From assembly GCF_902506265.1 (NCBI RefSeq), contig NZ_LR733612.1:1-53292 (forward strand): a stretch of DNA of 53,292 nucleotides, given 5' to 3'. How positions within the stretch are numbered: position 1 is the first letter of the stretch; each line of letters opens with the position of its first letter. The stretch is from Flavobacterium sp. 9AF. GTDB taxonomy: Bacteria > Bacteroidota > Bacteroidia > Flavobacteriales > Flavobacteriaceae. The notes under the pieces were generated by a model. That model was not told the DNA's origin and did no database searches. It saw nothing but the letters and a program-made list of their open reading frames with translations. This document shows, piece by piece, positions 9,667 to 19,579 of this stretch. A program made the position numbers and the translations under genes.

Positions 9667-11571
9667 ATGATAAAATTAAACGAAAAGTTGTTTTCAATAG
9701 GATATCTACCAAGGTGGATTATTTTTTGTATTGATATATTTATTCTTATTCTTGCTAATTTATTAACATATGTTATTTTAATTAGTTTAACATTAGAATT
9801 TTATAAAACAATTTCTTTAACAAATCAATATCTAATGATATTGATTGTAAATATTATATTTTTTAGAGTTTTTAGGACTTTCTCGGGTATTATTAGGCAT
9901 TCCACATTTATAGATGCAGTTAAAATATTTTTTGCTAGTTTTTGCTCATTTCTAGTTTTAAGTATTTTAAATTATGGTAGTTTTTTTGTATTTCAAAAAA
10001 AGATATTCCTTTTTCCAGGGTTAATTATCAGTTTCGTATTATCCTTTACATTTCTATTTTTTTTTAGACTAATTGTAAAGTTTGCATTTGAGATTAATAC
10101 TACTGATACAAAGAGTTTGATAAGAACTGTTGTTTATGGTTCCGATGCGAATGCTATAGCAGTTGCGAATGCTGTTAAATATGAAATACCCACTCGATTT
10201 AAAATTGTCGCTTTCTTAGATAAATCGAGATACAATAAGTCTAAAAGCATTTTAGGGTTGCCTATTTTGTATAAAAATAAAAAGGCTTCTGTTTTATTGC
10301 GTTCTATGGGAGCAAAAGCGTTAATTCTTGCAGAAAAATCATTAACAAAAGAAGAGAAAATCAAAATTGTAGATGATTGCTTAGAGAATAACATAAAAGT
10401 GTATGTCGTTCCAATTATTTCTGATTGGGAAAATAAAAGTGAAATTTCTAAAAAAATTAAAAACTTTGAAATTCAAGACTTATTAGAAAGAAAACCTATT
10501 GTTTTAGATAATAAATTAATTTCAAAACAAATTTCAAATAAAGTCATCCTTATTACGGGTGGCGCAGGTTCTATAGGGAGCGAAATTGTTTGGCAAGTAC
10601 TTGAATTTAATCCTGAAACGATAATTATTTTTGATCAAGCAGAATCGCCATTGCATAAATTGTGTATTGAGATTTCAAAATTTGAAAAAACGACTAACAT
10701 TATTCCTGTAATAGGTGATATTAGAAATAAAGCCGTTTTGAAAAAACTATTTGAAAAATATCAACCTAATATGGTTTACCATGCTGCTGCATATAAGCAT
10801 GTTCCTTTAATGGAAGAAAACCCATCAGAGGCAATTTTTACCAATGTTTTAGGAACAAAAAATTTAGCAGACTTATCGTTAGAATATAACGTGAAGAAAT
10901 TTGTTATGGTTTCTACAGATAAAGCGGTGAATCCAAGTAATATAATGGGGGCAAGTAAGAGAATTGCAGAAAAATATGTGCAATCTTTATATTTCAAATT
11001 TAAAAATGATGAAAAGAAGATTACTAAATTTATCACTACTCGTTTTGGTAATGTTTTAGGTTCTAATGGTTCTGTAGTTCCTCTATTTACAGAGCAAATT
11101 CAAAAAGGAGGACCAGTAACGATTACACATCCTAAAATTATTCGCTATTTTATGACTATTCCTGAAGCATGTCAATTAGTGCTTGAAGCTGGTTCAATGG
11201 GAAAAGGTGGTGAAATTTATATTTTTGATATGGGCAAACCCGTAAAAATAATAGACTTAGCCAAAAAAATGATTCAATTAGCGGGTTACGAACCTTATAG
11301 AGATATTGATATAGAAGTGGTAGGACTAAGGCCTGGTGAAAAATTATATGAAGAATTATTAAATGATGCTGCTAAAACATTACCTACGCATCATGATAAA
11401 ATTATGATTTGTCAGGAAATGCATGAAAACTACGAAGAAAATCTTATTAAGATAGCTAATTTGATTGACCTGAGTAAGTATTCGAGCGATATAGAAATTG
11501 TGTCAGAAATGAAACAAATTGTGCCAGAATTTAAGAGTATGAACTCCATTTATGAATGTTTAGATAAGTAA
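9667..11571 (+). CDS. pglF: Membrane-bound UDP-GlcNAc 4,6-dehydratase, PglF/CapD/WbpM type
   Basis: 634 residues, the long form of the family. Four hydrophobic segments occupy residues 10-140, then a CoA-binding-like Rossmann domain (about 155-270) and the catalytic short-chain dehydrogenase domain from about 295. The NAD motif is TGGAGSIGSE. AAAYKHVPLMEENP and VSTDKAVNPSNIMGASKR follow; the Met in IMGASK replaces the classical Tyr of YXXXK, as known in WbpM/PglF-type dehydratases. The reaction gives UDP-4-keto-6-deoxy-HexNAc, the substrate of the PglE-like enzyme encoded before it. Confidence 0.93.
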   Translation: MIKLNEKLFSIGYLPRWIIFCIDIFILILANLLTYVILISLTLEFYKTISLTNQYLMILIVNIIFFRVFRTFSGIIRHSTFIDAVKIFFASFCSFLVLSILNYGSFFVFQKKIFLFPGLIISFVLSFTFLFFFRLIVKFAFEINTTDTKSLIRTVVYGSDANAIAVANAVKYEIPTRFKIVAFLDKSRYNKSKSILGLPILYKNKKASVLLRSMGAKALILAEKSLTKEEKIKIVDDCLENNIKVYVVPIISDWENKSEISKKIKNFEIQDLLERKPIVLDNKLISKQISNKVILITGGAGSIGSEIVWQVLEFNPETIIIFDQAESPLHKLCIEISKFEKTTNIIPVIGDIRNKAVLKKLFEKYQPNMVYHAAAYKHVPLMEENPSEAIFTNVLGTKNLADLSLEYNVKKFVMVSTDKAVNPSNIMGASKRIAEKYVQSLYFKFKNDEKKITKFITTRFGNVLGSNGSVVPLFTEQIQKGGPVTITHPKIIRYFMTIPEACQLVLEAGSMGKGGEIYIFDMGKPVKIIDLAKKMIQLAGYEPYRDIDIEVVGLRPGEKLYEELLNDAAKTLPTHHDKIMICQEMHENYEENLIKIANLIDLSKYSSDIEIVSEMKQIVPEFKSMNSIYECLDK

Positions 11572-11588
11572 TTTAATTTTATCTATTC

Positions 11589-11596
11589 TATATTTG
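11589..11596 (+). promoter_or_regulatory. Bacteroidota -7 promoter box TATATTTG
   Basis: TATATTTG fits TAnnTTTG exactly and ends 19 bases before the ATG of the outer-membrane export gene, in a 44-bp gap. No convincing -33 element is visible. It suggests that the export pair (OPX protein and tyrosine kinase) has its own promoter. Confidence 0.6.
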
Positions 11597-11615
11597 CAAA
11601 AAAATAACTCTCAGA

Positions 11616-12377
11616 ATGAAATATTTTACAAAATTTTTTTATGTCGTAATTGTATTAAGTTTGTTTTCCTGTGCTTCAAGAAAAAAAATAGTGTATTTAC
11701 AAAACGCTAGTACAGAATCAAATAATCATTCTTATGAGCCTTATTTGCAATCAGATGATGTCCTTTTAATTATTGTCTCATCTGAAAACCCTGAAATAGC
11801 TGCACCATATAATTTGAAAAGCGTTTCTATACAAGGTAACTCTGAAGAAGCTATAAATTCCGAAAGACAACAAACTTATATTATCGATAATAACGGGAAT
11901 ATTGAATTTCCAATTCTTGGAACAATGCATCTAGGAGGTCTTACGAAAACACAAGCAGTTCAAAAAATTAAAAATGAATTAAAAGAACATGTGACTGATG
12001 CAGTTGTTAATATGAGAATTCTTAATTTTAAAGTATCAGTTTTAGGAGAAGTAAATAAACCAAGTAGTTACAATGTTAAAAGCGAAAGAATTACATTGTT
12101 AGAAGCACTTAGTTTAGCTGGAGATTTAACAGTTTATGGAAAAAGAAACAATATTTTGTTAATTAGAGAGCAAAATGGAACTAAAATTTTAGAGAGAATA
12201 GATATTACTAAAAGTGATTTTATTAATTCTGAGTATTATTATTTAAAACAAAATGATGTAATCTACGTAGAGCCTAATAAAACTAAAATTAACTCCTCAT
12301 CAATTGGTCCAAATATTACAGTAGGTATTTCCGCTTTGTCACTTATTGTAACGATTATTGCTTTAACAACTAGATAA
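11616..12377 (+). CDS. wza: Outer-membrane polysaccharide export lipoprotein (OPX, Wza-like)
   Basis: 253 residues. A signal peptide ends in the lipobox LFSCAS (Cys near residue 20), so this is a lipoprotein. A Poly_export domain follows (about residues 45-135), with YIIDNNGNIEFPILG and LGGLTKTQAVQKI, then a SLBB-like domain with VLGEVNKPSSY. The protein ends in a hydrophobic segment (ITVGISALSLIVTIIAL). OPX proteins form or gate the outer-membrane exit for Wzx/Wzy-type polysaccharides. It is followed after one base by its usual partner, the tyrosine autokinase. Confidence 0.92.
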   Translation: MKYFTKFFYVVIVLSLFSCASRKKIVYLQNASTESNNHSYEPYLQSDDVLLIIVSSENPEIAAPYNLKSVSIQGNSEEAINSERQQTYIIDNNGNIEFPILGTMHLGGLTKTQAVQKIKNELKEHVTDAVVNMRILNFKVSVLGEVNKPSSYNVKSERITLLEALSLAGDLTVYGKRNNILLIREQNGTKILERIDITKSDFINSEYYYLKQNDVIYVEPNKTKINSSSIGPNITVGISALSLIVTIIALTTR

Positions 12378-12378
12378 A

Positions 12379-14742
12379 ATGCAAAATTTACATTCAACAG
12401 AAAATACAATTAATCAAAGTAACTTTAACATTAAAGAAGAAGTTGTAAAATATATAAAGCATTGGAAATGGTTTGCACTTGGACTTTTTATTTCACTTAT
12501 GTGCGCATATCTTTATTTAAGATACACTGTAGCCAATTATAAGGCAGTAACAACAATTTTAGTTAAAGACGACCGAAAGGGAAATATGGTGTCTGAACTT
12601 TCTGCTTTTTCCGATTTAGGATTAATTACTAATATGAAAAGTAATGTGGATAATGAAATTGAAGTTGTTAAGTCTAGAACACTTGTTGAATCCACTATAA
12701 AAGACTTAGAATTAAATATCTCTTATTTTACACAAGGAAGAGTGAAATGGGAAGAATTGTATAAAAAATCGCCCATTAAAATTATTGTTGTTAAACAAAA
12801 TAATGATTTTGGTAATCACAATCATTTTTATAGAATTGAAAATGTAACTAATGAATCTTTCTCCATTTTTGATAATTCTGATACAAAAATGGGGACATAC
12901 AAATATGGAAATGAATTTAAAATAGAAGATAATAAATTTATTGTTTTAATAAATGCACCAGAATTTGTTAAAAATAACTACAATGTTGGTGTTCAGATTA
13001 ATCCAATTAGTCAAATCGCTGAAAGTTTTAAAAGTAGATTAAATGTTGCGCCCTTAAGTAAAAACACAAGTGTTATTGAACTAAGTATAATAGACCCTGT
13101 TAAAGAAAAAGCCGAAGATTTTTTAAATGCATTAGTCATTAATTATAACAACGATGCTATCGAAGATAAAAAATATATCTCAGAAAACACTTCAAAATTT
13201 ATTGAACAAAGACTAAGTATTATTTCTGAAGAATTACAAGATGTAGAAAAGGATAAAGAAGTTTTTAAAAAAAATAATAAGATAACAGATGTTGTTTCAG
13301 AAGCGGAACTATACTTAGAAAACGCTAGCGATTTTGAAAGAATGCAGATAGAAAATGCTACCCAACTTAGAGTGGTAGAAACTATGATAAAGTATGTAAA
13401 TTCTTCAGATACAAAAGAACTCATACCTGTAAATATTATAGGACAAGAACAAGGAGCAAGTCAATTAATTTCGGAATATAATGCATTAGTATTACAAAAA
13501 AATAAACTTTTAAAAACGGCTGGTGAAAAAAATATTCTAGTACAAAATTTAGACGCAAAGATTAATGCGTTAAGAGGTAGTGTAAGCTCAAGCTTAAATC
13601 AATTAAAATCATCTTTGCAAATTAAAAGAAATGATTTGTCTAGACAAAATGCCATTTTAAGTGGAAAAATTTCTCAAATTCCATCTCAGGAAAGAAATTC
13701 AAGAGATATAGATAGAAAACAAAATATAAAAGAATCTCTATATTTATATCTTTTACAAAAGAGAGAAGAAACCGCTATTTCACTGGCAGTAACCGCCCCA
13801 AATGCGAAAGTAATTGATGCTGCAAAAGCTTCAAAAAATCCAGTTTCTCCCAATAGAAAAATGATTTATTTAGGAGCTCTATTCTTAGGAATTTTAATCC
13901 CTTTTGGGATATTGTATTTGATTGATTTATTTGATACTAAAATAAAATCACGTTTTGATTTAGAAAAGAATACAACGATTCCATTCTTAGGTGAAATACC
14001 AAAATTGGAAAATAATCAATTGATTATCGATAGTACAAGTAGGACAAGTACAGCAGAAGCAATCCGAATTGTGAGAACTAATTTAGAATTTTTATTGACA
14101 ACTGTACCTGAAAATGAAGCAAAAATAGTTTTCTTAACTTCTACTTATCCAAAAGAAGGGAAAACATTTATATCTGTTAATTTGGCTTCAACAATAGCGC
14201 TTTCAGAAAAGAAAGTATTATTAATAGGACTCGATATTCGTAATCCTAAATTAGATGAATACTTAAAACTAAGTGCTAAAGGAGTTACCAACTTTTTATC
14301 ATCTAAAGAGAATAATAATATTAATGAATTTATAACTAAAATAGAAGGTTTTAAAGATTTATATGCATTGCCTGCGGGTATTATACCACCTAATCCAGCT
14401 GAATTATTGATGAATAAAAAAGTAGGTGATATGTTTGCCGAACTTAAAAAAGAATACGATTACATTATTGTGGATACTGCACCAGTTAGTTTAGTTACAG
14501 ATACATTATTAATCGCTAAATACGCAAATGCATTTATCTATGTAACAAGAGCTAATTTCTTAGATAAAAGAATGTTAGAATTACCAGAACGCTTGTATAA
14601 AGAAAAGAAATTACCTAACATGTCCATCTTAATTAATGATACCGAAATCAATACTAGTTATGGTTACGGTTACGGTTATGGTTATGGGCAAACGATGGAG
14701 AAGAAACCGTGGTATTCACTATCGTCTATTTTTAAGAGATAA
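12379..14742 (+). CDS. wzc: Wzc-like polysaccharide co-polymerase and BY-kinase
   Basis: 787 residues: Wzz domain with a first membrane helix near 33-50, a long periplasmic coiled-coil region (about 260-480), a second helix near 496-515, and a cytosolic BY-kinase. The kinase has Walker A as STYPKEGKTF, Walker A' as LLIGLDIRNP and Walker B as YIIVDTAPV. The C-terminus holds a tyrosine cluster of alternating Tyr-Gly (residues about 761-770), the known autophosphorylation type of tail. It should control chain length and export together with the Wza-like protein. The CpsB-type phosphatase on the opposite strand ends 10 bases away and is the expected antagonist. Confidence 0.95.
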   Translation: MQNLHSTENTINQSNFNIKEEVVKYIKHWKWFALGLFISLMCAYLYLRYTVANYKAVTTILVKDDRKGNMVSELSAFSDLGLITNMKSNVDNEIEVVKSRTLVESTIKDLELNISYFTQGRVKWEELYKKSPIKIIVVKQNNDFGNHNHFYRIENVTNESFSIFDNSDTKMGTYKYGNEFKIEDNKFIVLINAPEFVKNNYNVGVQINPISQIAESFKSRLNVAPLSKNTSVIELSIIDPVKEKAEDFLNALVINYNNDAIEDKKYISENTSKFIEQRLSIISEELQDVEKDKEVFKKNNKITDVVSEAELYLENASDFERMQIENATQLRVVETMIKYVNSSDTKELIPVNIIGQEQGASQLISEYNALVLQKNKLLKTAGEKNILVQNLDAKINALRGSVSSSLNQLKSSLQIKRNDLSRQNAILSGKISQIPSQERNSRDIDRKQNIKESLYLYLLQKREETAISLAVTAPNAKVIDAAKASKNPVSPNRKMIYLGALFLGILIPFGILYLIDLFDTKIKSRFDLEKNTTIPFLGEIPKLENNQLIIDSTSRTSTAEAIRIVRTNLEFLLTTVPENEAKIVFLTSTYPKEGKTFISVNLASTIALSEKKVLLIGLDIRNPKLDEYLKLSAKGVTNFLSSKENNNINEFITKIEGFKDLYALPAGIIPPNPAELLMNKKVGDMFAELKKEYDYIIVDTAPVSLVTDTLLIAKYANAFIYVTRANFLDKRMLELPERLYKEKKLPNMSILINDTEINTSYGYGYGYGYGQTMEKKPWYSLSSIFKR

Positions 14743-14752
14743 GATAGATTTG

Positions 14753-15487
14753 TTACTCAAAAAATAGATTATTCTGCATAGCGTTTTCTAATTTTTCTAA
14801 CGACTTTATAATTACTTTATCTTTAAATGATAAAATGTGGTTTTTATGATGAATATCCGAACCTGTAAAATTAATTAAATCTTGGGTTAATAATTTTTCA
14901 GCAATCAGACTAACTTCTTTTCCATAGTAACCCACGGTTGAAAGTAAGTTCAATTGAAATAAACATCCGGCTTTTTTTAATTTTTCATATTGAGAAAAGT
15001 TGGAATGAAAGAATGTATATCTTTCTGGATGAGCTAAAACGGGTTGGTAACCTTTTAGTTGTAATTCGAAAAGAATTTCAAAAAGTTGAATAGGAGCATT
15101 TAGATAAGACATTTCTACTAAAACATAATTGTTTTTAAGAGTTAATAACGGCTCTTTTTCAAAACGATTTACAAAACTTTCATCCATAAAATATTCTGAA
15201 GCACATGCCACTTGAAGACGGTAACTCTCATCAGGTAATTCTTTTTCAACTTTTGATAAGCTGCCTTTAATTGAATCACTAGTATTATCCCAAATAGTAT
15301 TCATAGTATGCGGAGTAGCAATAGCTTTTTTAAAACCAAAACTTAACATCTGTTTCATAAGAAATTCAGAATCATCAATAGTTTTTGCTCCATCATCGAT
15401 ACCTGGTAAAATATGCGAATGAATATCTACATAAGAATCAGGTATAATTTCGTATAATTTCGGTTTAGATTTAAATAAGGAGAACAT
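14753..15487 (-). CDS. CpsB/CapC-family protein-tyrosine phosphatase (PHP domain)
   Basis: 244 residues. YVDIHSHILPGIDDGAK (residues about 19-35) supplies the first metal ligands of the PHP fold. CASEYFMDE, VLAHPERY (about 152) and NFTGSDIHHKNH (about 215) supply the others. Members are Mn-dependent phosphatases that dephosphorylate BY-kinases and so control capsule length and output. It is convergent with the Wzc-like kinase gene and has its own promoter box at 15505-15512, so kinase and phosphatase can be expressed at different levels. Confidence 0.9.
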   Translation of the reverse strand: MFSLFKSKPKLYEIIPDSYVDIHSHILPGIDDGAKTIDDSEFLMKQMLSFGFKKAIATPHTMNTIWDNTSDSIKGSLSKVEKELPDESYRLQVACASEYFMDESFVNRFEKEPLLTLKNNYVLVEMSYLNAPIQLFEILFELQLKGYQPVLAHPERYTFFHSNFSQYEKLKKAGCLFQLNLLSTVGYYGKEVSLIAEKLLTQDLINFTGSDIHHKNHILSFKDKVIIKSLEKLENAMQNNLFFE

Positions 15488-15504
15488 AATAGCAATTTTT
15501 TTTG

Positions 15505-15512
15505 CAAAAATA
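15505..15512 (-). promoter_or_regulatory. Bacteroidota -7 promoter box TATTTTTG (minus strand)
   Basis: On the minus strand this reads TATTTTTG, an exact TAnnTTTG match, 17 bases before the ATG of the phosphatase gene. The region between it and the divergent box at 15578 forms a compact two-way promoter of about 130 bp between the phosphatase and the ABC exporter. Confidence 0.6.
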
Positions 15513-15577
15513 AGTTTATTACATAAATAAAATAGATTAAGTAGCTTATAAAACTTCCTAAATTATATAAAATAGTT

Positions 15578-15585
15578 TATTTTTG
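15578..15585 (+). promoter_or_regulatory. Bacteroidota -7 promoter box TATTTTTG
   Basis: TATTTTTG matches TAnnTTTG and lies 30 bases before the ATG of the Wzm-like permease. No -33 element is evident. It is likely to drive the exporter genes and possibly the long string of genes after them. Confidence 0.55.
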
Positions 15586-15615
15586 GAGCAATTCTAATAA
15601 AAGATCCCAATCTAT

Positions 15616-16485
15616 ATGAATAAACCAGAGCAGTTTGCTGAAGAATGGTTATTTGAGATAAGACCTAAAAACAACTTTTTATCTTTAAACTTAAAGGAAG
15701 TTTGGAGATATAGAGACTTATTATTTCTTTTTGTAAAAAGAGATATTGTTACCGTTTATAAACAAACGGTTCTTGGACCGCTTTGGTATTTAATACAACC
15801 TTTATTTACAGCCATTACATTTACTATAATTTTTAATAATGTTGCAGGAATTGAAACAGGAAATATACCTTCCTTTTTATTTAATTTATCTGGAATTATA
15901 ATCTGGAATTATTTTGCAACTTGTTTAACCGAAACATCTGATACATTTAAAAAAAATGCTGCCATTTTTGGGAAAGTCTATTTTCCAAGGGTTATTATGC
16001 CTCTTTCTATTGTTATTACTAACTTGGTTAAATTAGGAATCCAATTACTCATTTTTATTAGTTTTTATGTTTATTATTTATGTAAAGGAATGCCTAATGC
16101 AATTTCTGAAACAATTTTGCTTTTTCCCTTTTTAGTAATTGTAATGGGATTTTTAGGACTAGGATTAGGTATGATTATTTCTTCTTTGGTTACTAAATAT
16201 CGCGATTTAACTTTTTTAGTCACTTTTGGAGTACAGCTATTAATGTATGTATCAGCGGTAATGTATCCTATGGCTTTAATTCAGAAAAAATTACCTCAGT
16301 GGGGGTGGATAATAGAATACAATCCTTTAGCATATGTAGTTGAAACGTCTCGATATATTTTATTAAGAGAAGGTAATTTGTCCTATTTCGGACTCCTTTA
16401 CACACTCGTTTTTACTATTGTAATATTCTTGTTTGGATTAGTTATTTTCAATCAGACAGAAAAAAAGTTCATAGATACGGTTTAG
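15616..16485 (+). CDS. wzm: ABC-2 type polysaccharide exporter permease (Wzm-like)
   Basis: 289 residues with six predicted membrane segments between about 55 and 285. The amphipathic N-terminus with RDLLFLFVKRDIVTVYKQT and GPLWYLIQP is typical of Wzm/TagG/RfbA permeases, as are KVYFPRVIMPL and YNPLAYVVE. Together with the Wzt-like ATPase it should move a finished lipid-linked polysaccharide across the inner membrane. A foreign-looking four-helix-bundle gene separates the two partners. Confidence 0.94.
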   Translation: MNKPEQFAEEWLFEIRPKNNFLSLNLKEVWRYRDLLFLFVKRDIVTVYKQTVLGPLWYLIQPLFTAITFTIIFNNVAGIETGNIPSFLFNLSGIIIWNYFATCLTETSDTFKKNAAIFGKVYFPRVIMPLSIVITNLVKLGIQLLIFISFYVYYLCKGMPNAISETILLFPFLVIVMGFLGLGLGMIISSLVTKYRDLTFLVTFGVQLLMYVSAVMYPMALIQKKLPQWGWIIEYNPLAYVVETSRYILLREGNLSYFGLLYTLVFTIVIFLFGLVIFNQTEKKFIDTV

Positions 16486-16489
16486 GAGA

Positions 16490-16930
16490 GTTGTGAGTTA
16501 TGGGTTTTGCGAAATACTATTTTAATTTATGAGTGAAAAAAAGTCGTATAAGGATTTAGAAATATATGTATTGTCATTGGAATTGTTTTTTAATATTCAT
16601 TCTTTAAGTTTGCAATTGCCTAAATATGAGCTATATGAATTGGGAAGTCAACTGCGAAGATCTTCAGATAGTATCGTTTCTAATATAGTGGAAGGATATG
16701 GACGTAGAAGATATAAAGCTGATTTTATTCGGTTTTTAGTGTTTTCACATTCAAGCTGTTTAGAAACGATCAATCATATTCATAAAATTAGTATTCTTTA
16801 TCACGACTTAAAATCAAATTTTGAACCGTATATTGAAAAATATGAGTTGTTAGGAGGGAAAATTTTCAACTTTATTAAATATGTTGAACAGAATTGGAAT
16901 GAGACAAACTCATAACCCAAAACTCATAAC
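16490..16930. repeat. Imperfect 20-bp inverted repeats bracketing the four-helix-bundle gene
   Basis: The left arm at 16490-16509 starts 4 bases after the permease stop; the right arm is 16911-16930 and matches its reverse complement at 17 of 20 positions. The right side also holds a tandem pair of ACTCATAACC at 16908-16917 and 16922-16931. The bracketed gene breaks the normally adjacent wzm-wzt pair, so the repeats mark the ends of an inserted unit. Whether the unit still moves is unknown. Confidence 0.55.
16529..16915 (+). CDS. Four-helix-bundle protein (S23/IVP family)
   Basis: 128 residues, the full length of the small family first seen in 23S rRNA intervening sequences. YKDLEIYVLSLEL near the start, then LGSQLRRSSDSIVSNIVEGYGRR (residues 41-63) with the family's RRSS-I--NI-EG pattern, and FLVFSHSSCLETINHI are characteristic. 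Its molecular role is unknown; related Avd proteins bind nucleic acid with a reverse transcriptase. It lies between wzm and wzt, is bracketed by inverted repeats, and has no obvious part in export. I read it as an inserted element. Confidence 0.88.
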   Translation: MSEKKSYKDLEIYVLSLELFFNIHSLSLQLPKYELYELGSQLRRSSDSIVSNIVEGYGRRRYKADFIRFLVFSHSSCLETINHIHKISILYHDLKSNFEPYIEKYELLGGKIFNFIKYVEQNWNETNS

Positions 16931-16939
16931 CTAGAAAGA

Positions 16940-18217
16940 ATGAAAAATATCATATTAAAAGTTGAAAATATTTCGAAACAATATCGATTAGGTGTTGTAG
17001 GAACCGGAACGCTTAGTCATGATTTAAATCGCTTTTGGCATAAAATAAGAGGAAAAGAAGATCCTTATTTAAAAGTAGGTGACACCAATGACAGAAGTAC
17101 AAAAGGGAATAGTGAATACGTTTGGGCGTTACAAGATATTAACTTTGAAGTGGAACAGGGAGAAGTGCTTGGGATTATTGGAAAAAATGGAGCTGGGAAA
17201 TCTACATTGTTAAAAATATTATCTAAAGTAACCTCACCAACTACAGGTTCTATAAAATCCAAAGGAAGAATTGCTTCCTTGTTAGAAGTGGGAACAGGTT
17301 TTAATCCTGAATTAACGGGTAGAGAAAATATTTACTTAAATGGTGCTATCTTAGGAATGACCAAGAAAGAAATAACTTCAAAATTAGATGAGATTATCGA
17401 GTTTAGTGGTTGTCAGCGTTATATAGATACACCTACGAAAAGATATAGTAGTGGAATGACAGTTCGTTTAGCCTTTGCAGTAGCCGCTTTTTTAGAACCT
17501 GAAATCTTAGTGGTTGATGAGGTTTTAGCTGTAGGAGATGCTGAATTTCAAAAGAAAGCCATTGGTAAAATGCAAGATATTTCAAGAGAAGGTGGTAGAA
17601 CAGTTTTGTTTGTTAGTCATAACATGGCTGCAGTTAAAAGTTTGTGTACTAGAGGTGTTTTAATTGAAAAAGGGCAAATTGTTGCCAATGGAGATATTGA
17701 TGAAATCATTTATAGATATATAAATTCTGGAATCGAAAATGATATAAATGGTGTTGTAGAATTTGAACAGGATAATAAGCCAGTATTCATAAATAAAATA
17801 TCTATTGAAGAGATCGATTTACAGAATAATTTTACTTTGACTAGTCGATTAAAAATGGGGGCAAAAATGAGATTAAATTACGCTATTAAAGTAACAAAGC
17901 CTGTTTTAAATTTTAAAACCAGTGTAATTATAAAAACAGCATCAAATATTGTAATTGCATCGATTAGAAGTCATGAAATGATTAATGAAAATTTGATGTT
18001 CGAAAAAGATAGCCAAGTTTCTTTATATATCAATGATTTAAAATTAATGCCTGGCGATTATTATATCACTATAGCAATTGCTGATACACATGGGCCACTA
18101 CAGATACTTGAAAATTGTTTTACTTTTTCAATTATTGAAGACGATGTTTTTAAAACAGGGAGAATACCTAAAGGAAACAATATAATTTATTCTAATGCAG
18201 AATGGGAATTAAATTAA
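16940..18217 (+). CDS. wzt: ABC polysaccharide exporter ATPase with C-terminal glycan-recognition domain (Wzt-like)
   Basis: 425 residues. The ATPase part (about 1-250) has Walker [10 protein letters not shown], signature [11 protein letters not shown] and Walker [17 protein letters not shown], then the switch His in LFVSHNM. The C-terminal part (about 255-425) is predicted beta-sandwich, as in Wzt proteins that recognise a modified chain end before export. An N-terminal insert before the ATPase core (about residues 20-60) is normal for this group. The presence of the extra domain suggests the exported chain carries a terminal modification. It overlaps the next acyltransferase gene by 16 nt. 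Confidence 0.94.
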   Translation: MKNIILKVENISKQYRLGVVGTGTLSHDLNRFWHKIRGKEDPYLKVGDTNDRSTKGNSEYVWALQDINFEVEQGEVLGIIGKNGAGKSTLLKILSKVTSPTTGSIKSKGRIASLLEVGTGFNPELTGRENIYLNGAILGMTKKEITSKLDEIIEFSGCQRYIDTPTKRYSSGMTVRLAFAVAAFLEPEILVVDEVLAVGDAEFQKKAIGKMQDISREGGRTVLFVSHNMAAVKSLCTRGVLIEKGQIVANGDIDEIIYRYINSGIENDINGVVEFEQDNKPVFINKISIEEIDLQNNFTLTSRLKMGAKMRLNYAIKVTKPVLNFKTSVIIKTASNIVIASIRSHEMINENLMFEKDSQVSLYINDLKLMPGDYYITIAIADTHGPLQILENCFTFSIIEDDVFKTGRIPKGNNIIYSNAEWELN

Positions 18218-18774
18218 AAATAAAAAAATGGATTTCTAGAAAATTATCAACTATTTTAGCTTATTCGCATACACCACCATATACAATTTCTAGCAATAGC
18301 AAAGTTGAAGCTGGTGTTGAAAGTTATCATAATGGGAATCTAATAGTTAAAGGTAAGGGGCTTTTTAAAATTGGTAATTATTGTGCTCTTGGACAGGATA
18401 TAAAAATTATTTTATCAAATCATGTTTATAATTATCCGTCTTTGCAGTACAATTTTTACAGAAAAAGATTCAATGAATTACCTTATAAGATGGATAAAGG
18501 AAACATAACTATAGGTAGTGATGTTTGGATTGGAGATAATGCAATATTATTGCCAAATATAACTGTAGGAAATGGAGCAATTATTGGAGCTGGTGCAGTA
18601 GTAACAAAAGACGTTCCAGATTTTGCAATCGTTGGAGGTAACCCTGCTAAAATTATAAAATATAGATTTAGTGAAGCTCAAATAATTGAAATTAACAATA
18701 AGAAATGGTGGAATTGGGATAATGAAAAAATTATTAAAAATAGGGACTACTTTTTTAAATCTCTTGATGAGTAA
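18202..18774 (+). CDS. Left-handed beta-helix acetyltransferase (WbbJ/maltose-acetyltransferase type)
   Basis: 190 residues with hexapeptide repeats. [18 protein letters not shown] and [19 protein letters not shown] form the typical xylose/maltose O-acetyltransferase end, followed by [14 protein letters not shown] and a C-terminal helix. It should O-acetylate sugars or short glycans using acetyl-CoA. It starts inside the Wzt 3' end and its own 3' end overlaps the pyruvyl transferase gene by about 53 nt, an unusually large overlap that still leaves both frames intact. Confidence 0.88.
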   Translation: MGIKLKIKKWISRKLSTILAYSHTPPYTISSNSKVEAGVESYHNGNLIVKGKGLFKIGNYCALGQDIKIILSNHVYNYPSLQYNFYRKRFNELPYKMDKGNITIGSDVWIGDNAILLPNITVGNGAIIGAGAVVTKDVPDFAIVGGNPAKIIKYRFSEAQIIEINNKKWWNWDNEKIIKNRDYFFKSLDE

Positions 18775-19579
18775 TCAACCAAGAGTCTACTGGTGGTCAA
18801 TGATTTATGAAAAAAAGTCCAATGTTGAAAATTTTGGTGATTATTTGACTCCTTATTTAGTAGAAAAATTAACTGGTAAAAAACCGATCTTGTTTTCTCC
18901 AAAAAGTAAGTTCGCTAGATTTTTTAAGCATAGTTTGATGGTGGGTAGTATAATTAGTAGATCAAATAATAAAACGTTGGTTTGGGGAAGTGGAATTATT
19001 AAGAAAGATGATCAAATCAAAGGTGGTAACTTTTTACTGGTAAGAGGACCAAAAACAAGAAAGAGACTAGAAGAGTTGGGATTAAAATTTACTACTAGGT
19101 ATGGTGATCCTGCCATTATTTTACCTAAATTATATTCTCCTAAAATTGAAAAAAAATATGAAATAGGTATTATTCCTCATTTTTTTCACTATGAGGAATT
19201 AATATCTAATTATAAAAATGATGGTTCAGTATTCTTTATTAATCTTTTGACTAATGATATTGAGGAGGTTATAAAACAAATTCTTTCATGTAAAAAAATT
19301 ATATCTACTTCTTTACATGGAGTCATTGTATCACATACATATAAAATTCCTGCTATATGGTGGAAATATGCTCATTTAAATGGTGATGATATTAAATTTT
19401 ATGATTACTTTGAATCTGTAAATTTGAATGTGACTAATAATTATCAACAATATTCTTTAGAGGAAGTAATAAAAATAGCAGATTATTATTTGCCTGAAGA
19501 TGAAATAGTAATGCAAGTAAGAAAAGATATTTTGGAAACTTTTCCTTATAAAATTAAAAAATTAAACTTTGAACTCTAA
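18722..19579 (+). CDS. Polysaccharide pyruvyl transferase family protein
   Basis: I choose ATG 18722 (MKKLLKIG, 285 residues) over a TTG twelve codons upstream. The protein has [14 protein letters not shown] near residue 40, [31 protein letters not shown], and [17 protein letters not shown] near 203-219, the SLHG motif of pyruvyl transferases. These add a ketal-linked pyruvate from PEP to sugars, giving the glycan negative charge. It is placed directly after the exporter and an acetyltransferase, so it may help form the chain-end modification read by the Wzt C-terminal domain; that link is inference. Confidence 0.87.
   Translation: MKKLLKIGTTFLNLLMSNQPRVYWWSMIYEKKSNVENFGDYLTPYLVEKLTGKKPILFSPKSKFARFFKHSLMVGSIISRSNNKTLVWGSGIIKKDDQIKGGNFLLVRGPKTRKRLEELGLKFTTRYGDPAIILPKLYSPKIEKKYEIGIIPHFFHYEELISNYKNDGSVFFINLLTNDIEEVIKQILSCKKIISTSLHGVIVSHTYKIPAIWWKYAHLNGDDIKFYDYFESVNLNVTNNYQQYSLEEVIKIADYYLPEDEIVMQVRKDILETFPYKIKKLNFEL

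Noticed and set aside
18686..18721. Twelve extra N-terminal codons of the pyruvyl transferase
   Set aside because: The TTG start would increase overlap with the acetyltransferase gene to about 89 nt and adds no conserved residues; ATG 18722 is better.
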